This document shows positions 24,997-32,924 of a stretch of DNA of 64,000 nt, piece after piece. Where the stretch lies: contig NZ_JAOEGB010000013.1 in the NCBI RefSeq assembly GCF_025420585.1, positions 1 to 64,000 of the forward strand, read 5' to 3'. Below the pieces are notes generated by a model. The model was not told the origin of the DNA. It did not search any database and saw only the letters and a program-made list of their open reading frames with translations. The DNA comes from Planotetraspora sp. A-T 1434 (lineage in GTDB: Bacteria > Actinomycetota > Actinomycetes > Streptosporangiales > Streptosporangiaceae). The position numbers and the translations under genes were made by a program. Position 1 is the first letter of the stretch, and every line of letters begins with the position of its first letter.

Positions 24997-26699
24997 CCAC
25001 GCCGCTGCTCGCCGTACGGGATCTCCGGGTCGCCGCGGAGCCGGGCACCATCGTCGCCGGTCTCGATCTCACGGTGGCGCCCGGCGAGACGGTCGCCATC
25101 GTGGGCGAGTCGGGATCGGGCAAGTCGATGACCGTCAAGGCGCTCGCCGGCCTGCTGCCGGACGGGGTGCGGGCCTCCGGCCGGCTGGAGATCGGCGGCA
25201 CGCGGCTCGACCTGGGCGGCCCGAGGTCGTCCTGGCGCGGCGTGCGGGGATCCGGGATGGCGCTGCTCCCCCAGGACCCGTTCACCTCGCTCTCTCCGGT
25301 CCATCGGATCGGCCAGCAGATCGGATGGGCGGTCACCGCACGCCGGCGGACCGGCCGGGTCGCGGCGCTCCTGGCCGAGGTCGGGCTGCCCGCCGACGTC
25401 GCCGGGAAGTATCCCTTCCAGCTGTCCGGCGGCATGCGCCAGCGGGCCGCGATCGCCGCCGCGCTGGCCGCCGATCCCGGCCTGCTGATCGCCGACGAAC
25501 CGACGACGGCACTCGACGTCACCACCCAGCACGAGGTCCTGGAGCTGATCGCCGACCTCCAGCGCGGCCGCGGCATGGGGCTGATCCTCATCACCCATGA
25601 CCTGCGGCTCGCCCACAGCAGGGCGGACCGGATCATGGTCATGTACGCTGGGCGGCTGGTCGAGGAGGGCGCCACCGCCGACGTGCTCCGCGCTCCGGCC
25701 CACCCCTATACGGCGCGGCTGGCCGCCTGCGACCCCCCGCTGACGCGCCGGCTTCCGGTGCTGGCGACGATCCCCGGCTCGGTGCCCCAGCCGTTCTCCG
25801 TCGGCGCCGCCTGCGCCTTCGCGGCGCGGTGCGAGTTCGCGGTGGAAGCGTGCCGTACGGCGGAGCCGGCGCTGACCGAGGTGTCGGCTGGGCACCGGAC
25901 GGCCTGCGTCCGCCCGGAGACGGCGGCGCGGCCGGACGAGCATGAACACCACGCCGATGAGGAAGCCGCGCCGCCTCCGGAGGCCACGCCGCTGCTCACA
26001 GTCGAGGGGCTGGCCAAGCGGTATCACGGCGCGGCCGCGCCGGCGCTGGCCGGCGTGGACCTGGAGCTCCTGGCGGGCGAGTCGGTCGCGGTGGTCGGGG
26101 AGTCGGGCTCCGGCAAGACCACGCTGGCGCGGTGCGTCGCCGGGCTGGAACGGCCGGACACCGGGCGGGTCGTCTTCCACGGTTCCGCCGCCGGGCCCAG
26201 GCGACTGCAGATGGTGTTCCAGGACCCGTACTCCGCCCTCAATCCCGGGCTCAGCGTCGGGACGTCGCTGGCCGAGGCGCTCGCCGCGGCCGGGCGCCCG
26301 AGGTCGGAGGTGAGCGAGCTGCTCGAACTCGTCGGACTGCCCGCGGCGTACGCCCGGCGCAGGCCGAAGGCCCTGTCCGGCGGCGAGCGCCAGCGGGTCG
26401 CCATCGCCCGCGCCCTCGCTCCGCGCGCCGGCCTGCTCGTGTGCGACGAGCCGGTCTCCGCCCTCGACGTGTCGGTCCAGGCCCAGGTGCTGAACCTCCT
26501 GGCGGACCTGCGCCGCGAGCTCGGGCTGACCCTGCTGTTCATCACCCACGACCTGGCCGTCGCCCGGCAGATCGCCGACCGGATCTACGTCATGCGGCAC
26601 GGCCGCGTGGTGGAGGCGGGGCCGGTCACCTCCGTGCTGGATTCACCGGCACACGAATACACCCGGCGGCTGCTCGCCTCGATCCCGGCGGCCCACTAA
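24993..26699 (+). CDS. Fused double ABC ATPase (DppD-DppF in one chain)
   Basis: 568 aa containing two complete nucleotide-binding domains. Domain 1 has Walker A GESGSGKS (residues 38-45), signature LSGGMRQR and Walker B LLIADEPTTALD. Domain 2 has Walker A GESGSGKT (369-376), signature LSGGERQR and LLVCDEPVSALDV. Between them sits the Cys-bearing oligopeptide-transporter C-terminal motif (CAFAARCEFAVEACR), which in DppD-type proteins can hold an iron-sulfur cluster. It powers the adjacent importer. The start overlaps the permease stop (ATGA). Confidence 0.93.
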   Translation: MTTPLLAVRDLRVAAEPGTIVAGLDLTVAPGETVAIVGESGSGKSMTVKALAGLLPDGVRASGRLEIGGTRLDLGGPRSSWRGVRGSGMALLPQDPFTSLSPVHRIGQQIGWAVTARRRTGRVAALLAEVGLPADVAGKYPFQLSGGMRQRAAIAAALAADPGLLIADEPTTALDVTTQHEVLELIADLQRGRGMGLILITHDLRLAHSRADRIMVMYAGRLVEEGATADVLRAPAHPYTARLAACDPPLTRRLPVLATIPGSVPQPFSVGAACAFAARCEFAVEACRTAEPALTEVSAGHRTACVRPETAARPDEHEHHADEEAAPPPEATPLLTVEGLAKRYHGAAAPALAGVDLELLAGESVAVVGESGSGKTTLARCVAGLERPDTGRVVFHGSAAGPRRLQMVFQDPYSALNPGLSVGTSLAEALAAAGRPRSEVSELLELVGLPAAYARRRPKALSGGERQRVAIARALAPRAGLLVCDEPVSALDVSVQAQVLNLLADLRRELGLTLLFITHDLAVARQIADRIYVMRHGRVVEAGPVTSVLDSPAHEYTRRLLASIPAAH

Positions 26700-26716
26700 G
26701 CGAGGTTCCGACCACC

Positions 26717-27790
26717 ATGCCAGAACTCCAGATCGACATGCTGCCCGTCATCGGCGACGTGGGACACGTCGCCGCCGGAGCCGGGGAGCTGCCCGAGGAT
26801 CTCCTGCGCCGCTGGCGGCTCGCGGGCGGCGCCCAGGTCCGCACGCTCGTGACCGCCAGGAGGGACGGGGCGCTGGCCGGCGCCGCCTTCGAGGTCCACC
26901 GGCCCATGACCGCATACCGCAAGATCGTCGATGTTTGGGCCCCGGACGAGGGCGTGGGCGACGCGCTCGTGGCCGCCGTCGAGGAGCGGGCCTTCCGGGA
27001 GGGCGCGGTCGCGGTGAAGCGGTGGTTCCCCGAGAGGGACGCCGCCTGGCGGCGGTCGCTCGACCGGGGCTACCGGGAGCTGCCGGTTCCGGCCTGGGCG
27101 GCTCCCGTGACCGCCGATCCACGCGACACCGGATTCGCCCAGGTGCGCTGGCGGGACCGCCCGCCCGCCAGGGCCGTGCCGTACATGCGGCAGACGACCG
27201 ACTTCACCTGCGGCCCCGCCGCCCTGCAGATGGCGTTGTGCGCCCTCGGGCTGCGGGACGAGCCGGACCGCGCGGAGGAGATGCGCCTGTGGCGGGAGGC
27301 GACGACCGTGGGCGGCTGCGAACCCCTCGGCCTGGCGCTCGCCGCCGCCGGCCGCGGGGCGGTCCCCGAGGTGCTGCTGTCCACCGAGGAGCCGATCCTG
27401 CTGGAGCTGTGCCGTACGGATGAGGAGCGCGACCTCCGGGCGTTCATCCAGTCGGGGTTCCGGGCCGAGCTGGCCGGTCGGGACATCGCCGTCGAGACCA
27501 CGGCGTACGACCTCGGGAGGCTGCGCGATGCGCTCGGCGGCGGGGCGATCGCGCTCGTGCTGATCGAGCAGCTCGGCATGCACGCCGAGAGCTGCCCGCA
27601 CTGGATCACCGTCCACGGCTTCGACGGCGACGTGTTCCACGCCAACGACCCCTGGACCGACGCCGACCTGGGCGAGACCTACGCCGACGCCCTCGACCTG
27701 CCGCTGCCGGCCGCGACCCTGGACCGCCTCGCGTGGTACGGCTCGCCGAGCTACCGCGGCATGGTGCTGCTCCGCAGGCCGCCCGCCTGA
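26717..27790 (+). CDS. GNAT-like / peptidase C39-like fusion protein
   Basis: 357 aa. Residues about 1-130 resemble a GNAT fold (VRTLVTARRDGALAGAAFEV, VAAVEERAFREGAVAVKRWF, WRRSLDRGYRELPVPAWA) but the acetyl-CoA loop is weak. Residues about 150-357 form a C39-like papain-fold domain: QTTDFTCGPAALQMAL (Cys165), PHWITVHGFDG (His295) and HANDPW (Asp311) give a plausible catalytic triad. No membrane or ABC domain is fused, unlike bacteriocin exporters, so it should act in the cytoplasm. Last gene of the peptide-importer operon, 17 bp after the ATPase, suggesting it trims or modifies an imported peptide (inference). Confidence 0.83.
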   Translation: MPELQIDMLPVIGDVGHVAAGAGELPEDLLRRWRLAGGAQVRTLVTARRDGALAGAAFEVHRPMTAYRKIVDVWAPDEGVGDALVAAVEERAFREGAVAVKRWFPERDAAWRRSLDRGYRELPVPAWAAPVTADPRDTGFAQVRWRDRPPARAVPYMRQTTDFTCGPAALQMALCALGLRDEPDRAEEMRLWREATTVGGCEPLGLALAAAGRGAVPEVLLSTEEPILLELCRTDEERDLRAFIQSGFRAELAGRDIAVETTAYDLGRLRDALGGGAIALVLIEQLGMHAESCPHWITVHGFDGDVFHANDPWTDADLGETYADALDLPLPAATLDRLAWYGSPSYRGMVLLRRPPA

Positions 27791-27804
27791 CCGCGCCCGG
27801 CTCG

Positions 27805-28359
27805 TCAGTCGGTCGGCATCGAGACCAGGGTCAGCAGGCGGGCCGGCCGCGCGGCCGTCCGATAGCTGTGCTCGGCCTCGGCGGAGAACCTGACCGCGTC
27901 CCCGGCGCGCAGCCGGACCGTCCAGGTCGCGATCTCCAGGGTCACCGCGCCGGACAGCACGTAGGCGAACTCCTCCGAGCCGCGCCCGTGCGGCGCGCTC
28001 TCGTGGGTGTGCTCGGCCGGAAGCGCGGACTCGTAGACCTCGAAGCGGCGGCGGTCGAGCGAGCTGAGCAGCGTGCGCGCCGCCGCCGCGCCCGCTTCGT
28101 CGCCCGGCGCGCGCCGCATCACCTGAGGTTCGTACAGCGGAGTCCGCGTGATGTCGGCGAAGGACAGCTCCAGCGATTCGGCGATGCCCGACAGCACCTC
28201 CACCGTCGGGTTGGCCAGGCCGCGCTCGAGCTGGGAAAGCATCGCCTTGCTGTACCCGGACCGATCAGCGAGATCGCGGATGCTCAGTCCTCTCGTGCGG
28301 CGCGCGTGCCGGACGTTGTTCGCGATCGCTGCCCGCACCTGGTCCGAGAGGCCACTCAC
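27805..28359 (-). CDS. XRE-family regulator with cupin domain
   Basis: 184 aa. HTH_3 at residues 9-65 (RHARRTRGLSIRDLADRSGY, SKAMLSQLERGLANPTVEVL) and a C-terminal cupin (EEFAYVLSGAVTLEI, RLRAGDAVRFSAEAEHSYR) including a HTHESAPHGRGSEEF metal-site-like run. It faces away from the SAV_915 and LysA-like genes and converges on the GNAT/C39 gene with only a 14-bp gap. The most likely targets are its own promoter and the 28.5 kb operon. The GTG start at 28357-28359 has no strong ribosome site. Confidence 0.9.
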   Translation of the reverse strand: MSGLSDQVRAAIANNVRHARRTRGLSIRDLADRSGYSKAMLSQLERGLANPTVEVLSGIAESLELSFADITRTPLYEPQVMRRAPGDEAGAAAARTLLSSLDRRRFEVYESALPAEHTHESAPHGRGSEEFAYVLSGAVTLEIATWTVRLRAGDAVRFSAEAEHSYRTAARPARLLTLVSMPTD

Positions 28360-28551
28360 TCACACATCACCGCAAAAGATCGCACCGTTTCGCCAATCGT
28401 GCCACGTGCCGTACGCGTCGCGGATCCGAGGTCGCCCGTCAATCTTCCGTCAGATCCGCGGGTGTGCGCGTCAGGAAAGCGTCATGACCGGAAAGTGGCG
28501 GCGATCTGCTCCTTAACATCCTCCTTGTCCGAGTTGTTCCTGGAGGAACCC

Positions 28552-28821
28552 ATGCCAGAAGTCCCGTTATTCGTGCCGGTCCACGAGGGCGCGTTCGCGA
28601 TGTCCGTACGCCTGTTCCGGACCGCGTCGGGCAAGAGAACCGCGGTGGCCTTCTCCTCACCGATGCGCCTGGCCAAGGTGCTCGGCGCCGGTCAGCACTG
28701 GGTGCGGCTCAGCGAGCCCGCTCTGCGGCAGATGCTCCGCGATCTCGACGTCATCGGCATCGTCGTCGACCCCGCGGGCACGATGCCGGCCCGTCCCCGC
28801 TACTCCGCCCGGGTCGCGTGA
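28552..28821 (+). CDS. SAV_915-family (SseB-like) small protein
   Basis: 89 aa. The sequence PEVPLFVPVHEGAFAMSVRL, TAVAFSSPMRLAKVLGAGQ, WVRLSEPALRQMLRDLDVIG matches the small SAV_915 family found in actinomycetes and related to the SseB N-terminal domain. Biochemical function unknown. ATG at 28552 with a strong GGAGG 5 nt upstream. The stop TGA shares its last base with the ATG of the decarboxylase, so the two proteins are made together, which suggests the small protein assists or controls the enzyme. Confidence 0.85.
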   Translation: MPEVPLFVPVHEGAFAMSVRLFRTASGKRTAVAFSSPMRLAKVLGAGQHWVRLSEPALRQMLRDLDVIGIVVDPAGTMPARPRYSARVA

Positions 28822-30215
28822 TGTGCGCTCTCGCTCAGGACCTCACCCAGGACCTCACCCAGGACCTCGCTCAGGACCGGGCCCAGGACCTCACGCGGGC
28901 TCCGCGGTCTCTCCAGGCGGCCGCCCACGGGCCGTGGTCCGCGACGGCGCGGTTCACCGATGACGGCGGAGCCACGGTCGGCGGTGTGTCCCTGACAGAG
29001 ATCGCCGCCCGTTTCGGCACCCCCGCGTACGTCCTCGACGAGACCGACGTCCGCCTGCGATGCCGCGCCTTCAAGGCGGCGCTGCCCGGCGCGGAGATCA
29101 CCTATGCGGCCAAGGCGTTCCTGTGCCGCGCGATGGCGAGCTGGATGCGATCCGAGGGCCTCGGCCTGGACGTGTGCTCGGCCGGAGAGCTGACTGTGGC
29201 GCGTTCGGCCGGGTTCCCCGCTGAGCGGATCGTCTTCCACGGCAACGCCAAGACCCCGGAGGAGCTCCGGATGGCGGTGGACGAGGGCGTCGGGCGCGTC
29301 GTGGTGGACAACATCGCCGAGATCAACCGGCTGACGGCGCTCGTCCCCATCGGCCGGCGGCAGAAGGTGCTGGTCAGGGTCATCCCCGACATCGAGGCGG
29401 GAGCCCATGCGGCGATCCGCACCGGCGGCGAGCACCAGAAGTTCGGGCTGTCCATCGCGGCGGGCGGCGCCGGGAACGCCGTGGCCCGGGTGCTCGCGCA
29501 GCCCCGGCTGGAGCTCGCCGGGCTGCACTGCCACCTCGGATCCCAGATCTGTACGGCCGGGCCGTACGAGCAGGCGGCTCGCGTCCTGGTGGAGCAGCTC
29601 GCCCGCATCCGGGACACCTACGGCGTCGTCCTGCCCGAGCTCGACCTCGGCGGCGGTCACGGCATCGCCTACCTGGAGTCGGAGACCGGCCTCGACCTGG
29701 GCCGGTTCGCCGCGTCGGTCACCTCCGTCGTCGAGGAGCGCTGCGCCGGGCTCGGCCTTCCGGTGCCGCGGCTGACGGTGGAGCCGGGACGGGCGATCAG
29801 CGGGCCCGCCGGGCTCACGATCTACCGGGTCGTCGCGGTCAAGCGCGGAGCCGCCCAGACCTTCGTCGCCGTCGACGGCGGGATGAGTGACAACCCCCGG
29901 CCCTCCCTTTACGGCGCGCGCTACTCGGTCCGGATGGTCGGCCGCCGTTCCTCGGCCGGCATGCGCGAGGTGACCGTGGCCGGCCACCACTGCGAGGCCG
30001 GGGACACCATCGCCGACGGCGTGCCGCTCCCGGCGGACATCCGCCCGGGCGACCTGGTCGCGGTGGCGGCGACCGGCGCCTACCACCACTCGATGGCCTC
30101 CACCTACAACCTGACCGGCCGCCCGCCCGTCGTGGCCGTCAGCCAGGGCGAGGCCCGCCTGGTGATCCGCCGCGAGGCCCCCGAAGACCTGATGAGGCGC
30201 GACGTCGGTCTTTAG
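28821..30215 (+). CDS. LysA-like PLP decarboxylase (diaminopimelate/ornithine decarboxylase family)
   Basis: 464 aa, fold-type III PLP enzyme. PLP Lys98 in TYAAKAF, LDVCSAGELTVA, HGNAKTPEELRMA, HQKFGLS, GLHCHLGSQI, the phosphate-binding LGGGHGIAYL, EPGRAISGPAG and a DGGMSDNPRPSLYGARY dimer motif all fit diaminopimelate decarboxylase. The genome probably has a housekeeping lysA elsewhere, so this linked copy may act on a related amino acid (inference). The extra N-terminal 24 residues are a 12-bp repeat (LAQD/LTQD units, 28830-28895) unlike the rest and probably disordered. Translation is coupled to the SAV_915 gene; the divergent cupin-XRE protein is the likely regulator. Confidence 0.9.
   Translation: MCALAQDLTQDLTQDLAQDRAQDLTRAPRSLQAAAHGPWSATARFTDDGGATVGGVSLTEIAARFGTPAYVLDETDVRLRCRAFKAALPGAEITYAAKAFLCRAMASWMRSEGLGLDVCSAGELTVARSAGFPAERIVFHGNAKTPEELRMAVDEGVGRVVVDNIAEINRLTALVPIGRRQKVLVRVIPDIEAGAHAAIRTGGEHQKFGLSIAAGGAGNAVARVLAQPRLELAGLHCHLGSQICTAGPYEQAARVLVEQLARIRDTYGVVLPELDLGGGHGIAYLESETGLDLGRFAASVTSVVEERCAGLGLPVPRLTVEPGRAISGPAGLTIYRVVAVKRGAAQTFVAVDGGMSDNPRPSLYGARYSVRMVGRRSSAGMREVTVAGHHCEAGDTIADGVPLPADIRPGDLVAVAATGAYHHSMASTYNLTGRPPVVAVSQGEARLVIRREAPEDLMRRDVGL
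28830..28895 (+). repeat. 12-bp in-frame tandem repeat in the LysA-like gene
   Basis: Five and a half copies of CTCRCYCAGGAC-like units encode L-A-Q-D, L-T-Q-D, L-T-Q-D, L-A-Q-D, R-A-Q-D, L-T at residues 4-25. Copies two and three are identical. Copy number changes would keep the frame. Confidence 0.9.
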
Positions 30216-30423
30216 GGCAACCGGCGGATGACCGGGCCGATGTCCATTCGCGATCCTCGCCCAATGGATCTCCACGCGGGTCCGGCGTCCTCGGATCGGC
30301 AGGGTCGTCGCGCGGGTTCTCGCGGCGCTCCTGCTGGTCGCGTACGGCACGGGCCCTCTCGCGTTCGCGGCCGACATCGGCATCAGCCGGAGCTGCCTCG
30401 ACATATGGGGCGGCCCAGTCGGG

Positions 30424-31395
30424 GTGGTGTTCTTCCTGCGGGGAGACGTGGCGCCCACGCTGGCCGCGCTGTGCGTGCTGGCCGCCGTCCGGACCCCTCG
30501 GCACCGGCTTCGCAGGGTCGTCATGTCACGCCGGTTTCGCCAGGGGGCGGTGGTCCTCGTGGCGCTGGGCCTGCTGGCGTCGCTGCCCGCCGCCGACCTC
30601 ATGGCGGGCCCGACCGTCCCGCTCGGGCAGTGCCCCGTGGACGACGGCACGATGATCATCGCCGGGGAGCACGCCTTCCTCTGCCGAGCTCGGGAGGGCA
30701 GGGGGTTCGCCAACGTGTCGGACCGGGACCTCCTCGCGTACGGGCGCGCGGGGTGCCGCGCCTACAAGGGCCGCGTCGAGGACGCATATCTCATCGCCCC
30801 CATCTGTCCTCCCGCCGCCACCCGACTGCGGGCGAGCGTCGACGCCGAGAAGGCCGGGTTCCAGGCCGAGGCGGCCAGGAACCAGAAGGTGTGCGACTCC
30901 TCCCGGCACCGGCCGCGGATCAAGCCCGTACGGGTGGCCCGCGATCGCACCACCACCGACTACGGCGTGCTGGAGTCCTTCGAGTACGTCGAGGGGGGCG
31001 CGGAGGCCCCCTGGGAGGACGACCTGCTGAGCGAGACCCAGAAGAACGGGCTGGTCGCCAGCAGACCCGGGCACTTGATGATCCTCAGCCACTCGGACTT
31101 CGACATCTGCCTGACCTTGGAGACGTACCGCCGGAGACCGCCTCTGGAGCTGAAGGGGTGGGACCACGTGGTGGAGGTCGGCTACGAGAGCCCCACCGGG
31201 CACATCGAGCTGATGGACCCGATCGACGGGCAGAGCGACCTGCCGAATCTCGCATTCCGGGGGAAGGGCCGCTATCGGATCCGGGTGCATTATCGGGGCC
31301 CTGATTCGGTTGCGTGGACGCCTCAGCACATCCTGGTGATGGTCTACCCCGGCAAAGGCAGGCCGATGATCGAGTATCGCAAAAGATCCCGATGA
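30424..31395 (+). CDS. Unrecognised membrane-anchored protein, start uncertain
   Basis: 323 aa from the GTG at 30424. Hydrophobic segments (APTLAALCVLAAV and GAVVLVALGLLASLPAADLM) precede an exported-looking domain with spaced Cys (QCPVDDG, FLCRA, GCRAYKG, PICPP, KVCDSS, FDICL). The same frame stays open back to 30229 and encodes another hydrophobic helix (VLAALLLVAYGTGPLAF), but no ATG, GTG or TTG occurs there. Either the gene starts at 30424 or an upstream start was lost by mutation. I do not recognise the family. It follows the LysA-like gene after about 200 bp. Confidence 0.6.
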   Translation: MVFFLRGDVAPTLAALCVLAAVRTPRHRLRRVVMSRRFRQGAVVLVALGLLASLPAADLMAGPTVPLGQCPVDDGTMIIAGEHAFLCRAREGRGFANVSDRDLLAYGRAGCRAYKGRVEDAYLIAPICPPAATRLRASVDAEKAGFQAEAARNQKVCDSSRHRPRIKPVRVARDRTTTDYGVLESFEYVEGGAEAPWEDDLLSETQKNGLVASRPGHLMILSHSDFDICLTLETYRRRPPLELKGWDHVVEVGYESPTGHIELMDPIDGQSDLPNLAFRGKGRYRIRVHYRGPDSVAWTPQHILVMVYPGKGRPMIEYRKRSR

Positions 31396-31498
31396 CGGGC
31401 GGCACGACATCGCCTATGTCCGGTGCACGCAGGCTTATCGGCCGAAAGTACGCCTGATTGGTGGATGATCGGCCGGGTCGACTCAGGCCGTTCCACCG

Positions 31499-32278
31499 AT
31501 GAGCCGCTACCGCCCCAGTCGTCACGATCGAGCCATGACAGACGAGAGCAAGGCGGGGCGCCCTCGGCCCCGGAGCGGCCGGCGGACGGACGACCGGAAC
31601 ACAGGTGCCTCCGACAGGGCGGGGTGGCTCGTGCCCGCCGGCTTGATCGCGCTCAGCGTCGTTCCGGTGGCCGCCGGGGCCGCGCGCCTGACCGAGCTGG
31701 CCGGCGGCGCGGAGGTCACGGCGGAGAACGCGCGGTTCTTCGCGATGCCTTTGCCCGTGGTGCTGCACATCCTCGGTGCCAGCGTGTACAGCGTCCTGGG
31801 GGCCTTCCAGTTCGCCTCCGGTTTCCGCCGCCGGAAGCCCGGCTGGCACCGCGCGGCCGGGCGGATCCTGGTCCCCTGTGGACTGGTAGTGGCGCTTTCG
31901 GGTCTGTGGATGACCCTGTTCTATCCCCGTCCTCCCGGTGACGGCGATCTTCTCTCCGGCTTCCGGCTGGTGTTCGGCTCGGCCATGGTCGGGTCCATCA
32001 TTCTGGGCCTCGCCGCGATCCGGCGGCGGGACGTCGCCCGCCATCGGGCCTGGATGGCACGCGCCTACGCGATCGGCATGGGCGCCGGCACGCAGGTGTT
32101 CACCCACCTGCCCTGGATACTGATCCTCGGCAGGCCCGGCGAGCTCACCAGAGCACTGCTCATGGGCGCCGGCTGGGTGATCAACCTGGCCGTGGCCGAG
32201 TGGGTCATCCGGAAGCGGCCCTCTCGCCCAAGCCGCGCTTCTTCGGGGGCCGCCCTCGGGAGTGGGGTCAGTGCCTGA
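31499..32278 (+). CDS. DUF2306-type membrane protein
   Basis: Up to 259 aa (247 if the ATG at 31535, MTDESKAG, is used; neither start has a clear ribosome site). Four to five membrane helices. The pattern HILGASVYSVLGAFQFASGF, RKPGWHRAAGRILVPCG, LGLAAIRRRDVARHRAWMAR is diagnostic of DUF2306, whose conserved His/Arg pairs suggest a cytochrome-like or heme-linked role, unproven. Its last 11 bp overlap tail-to-tail with the response regulator gene. Confidence 0.85.
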   Translation: MSRYRPSRHDRAMTDESKAGRPRPRSGRRTDDRNTGASDRAGWLVPAGLIALSVVPVAAGAARLTELAGGAEVTAENARFFAMPLPVVLHILGASVYSVLGAFQFASGFRRRKPGWHRAAGRILVPCGLVVALSGLWMTLFYPRPPGDGDLLSGFRLVFGSAMVGSIILGLAAIRRRDVARHRAWMARAYAIGMGAGTQVFTHLPWILILGRPGELTRALLMGAGWVINLAVAEWVIRKRPSRPSRASSGAALGSGVSA

Positions 32279-32924
32279 CGCGCTTTGTCTCGTAGGCCCA
32301 CATCGCGATCTCAACACGGTTCCGGGCGCCGAGCTTGGCCATCAGGCTGGCGATGTGGGTCTTGACGGTGCTGAGGGAGATGTACAGCTCGCGGGCGATC
32401 TCGCTGTTGGTCCGCCCGCGTGCCACGGCGGCGAGGACCTGTTCCTCCCGGTCCGTGAGCGGCTCGACCGGCTGCGCGGGCGTCGAGGCGGGCGCGGCGT
32501 CGGCGAAGGCCGCGAGCAGCCGCGCGGTGACGCTGGGAGCGATGAGCGCGTCGCCGCCGGCGGCGGCGTGGACGGCCTGGGCCAGCAGGACCGGACCGGC
32601 GTCCTTGAGGAGGAAGCCCCGGGCGCCCGCCCTGAGGGCGGCGTAGACGTAGTCGTCGAGGTCGAACGTTGTGATGACGACGACGGCGAGCGGGTCCTCG
32701 ACGGTGGGTCCGGCGAGAGCGCGGGTGGCTTCGATGCCGTCGATGACCGGCATGCGAATGTCGAACAGGCACACGTCGGGGCGCAGGCGCCGCGCGAGCT
32801 CGACGGCCCGCCCCCCGTCGGCGGCCTCACCGACGACCTCGATGCCTGGCTGGGCGTCGAGTATCATCGCGAGCCCGGTGCGGACGATCTCCTGATCGTC
32901 GGCGACGATCACCCGGACGCTCAT
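32268..32924 (-). CDS. NarL/FixJ-type response regulator
   Basis: 218 aa. Receiver domain with the acidic pair Asp9-Asp10, phospho-acceptor Asp55 (CLFDIRMPVIDG), Thr/Lys switch (VITTFD, LLKDAGP). The C-terminal LuxR HTH is LTDREEQVLAAVARGRTNSE followed by LYISLSTVKTHIASLMAKLG. ATG at 32924 overlaps the kinase stop by 4 nt, so kinase and regulator are made together. Target genes are not evident. Confidence 0.95.
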   Translation of the reverse strand: MSVRVIVADDQEIVRTGLAMILDAQPGIEVVGEAADGGRAVELARRLRPDVCLFDIRMPVIDGIEATRALAGPTVEDPLAVVVITTFDLDDYVYAALRAGARGFLLKDAGPVLLAQAVHAAAGGDALIAPSVTARLLAAFADAAPASTPAQPVEPLTDREEQVLAAVARGRTNSEIARELYISLSTVKTHIASLMAKLGARNRVEIAMWAYETKRVRH

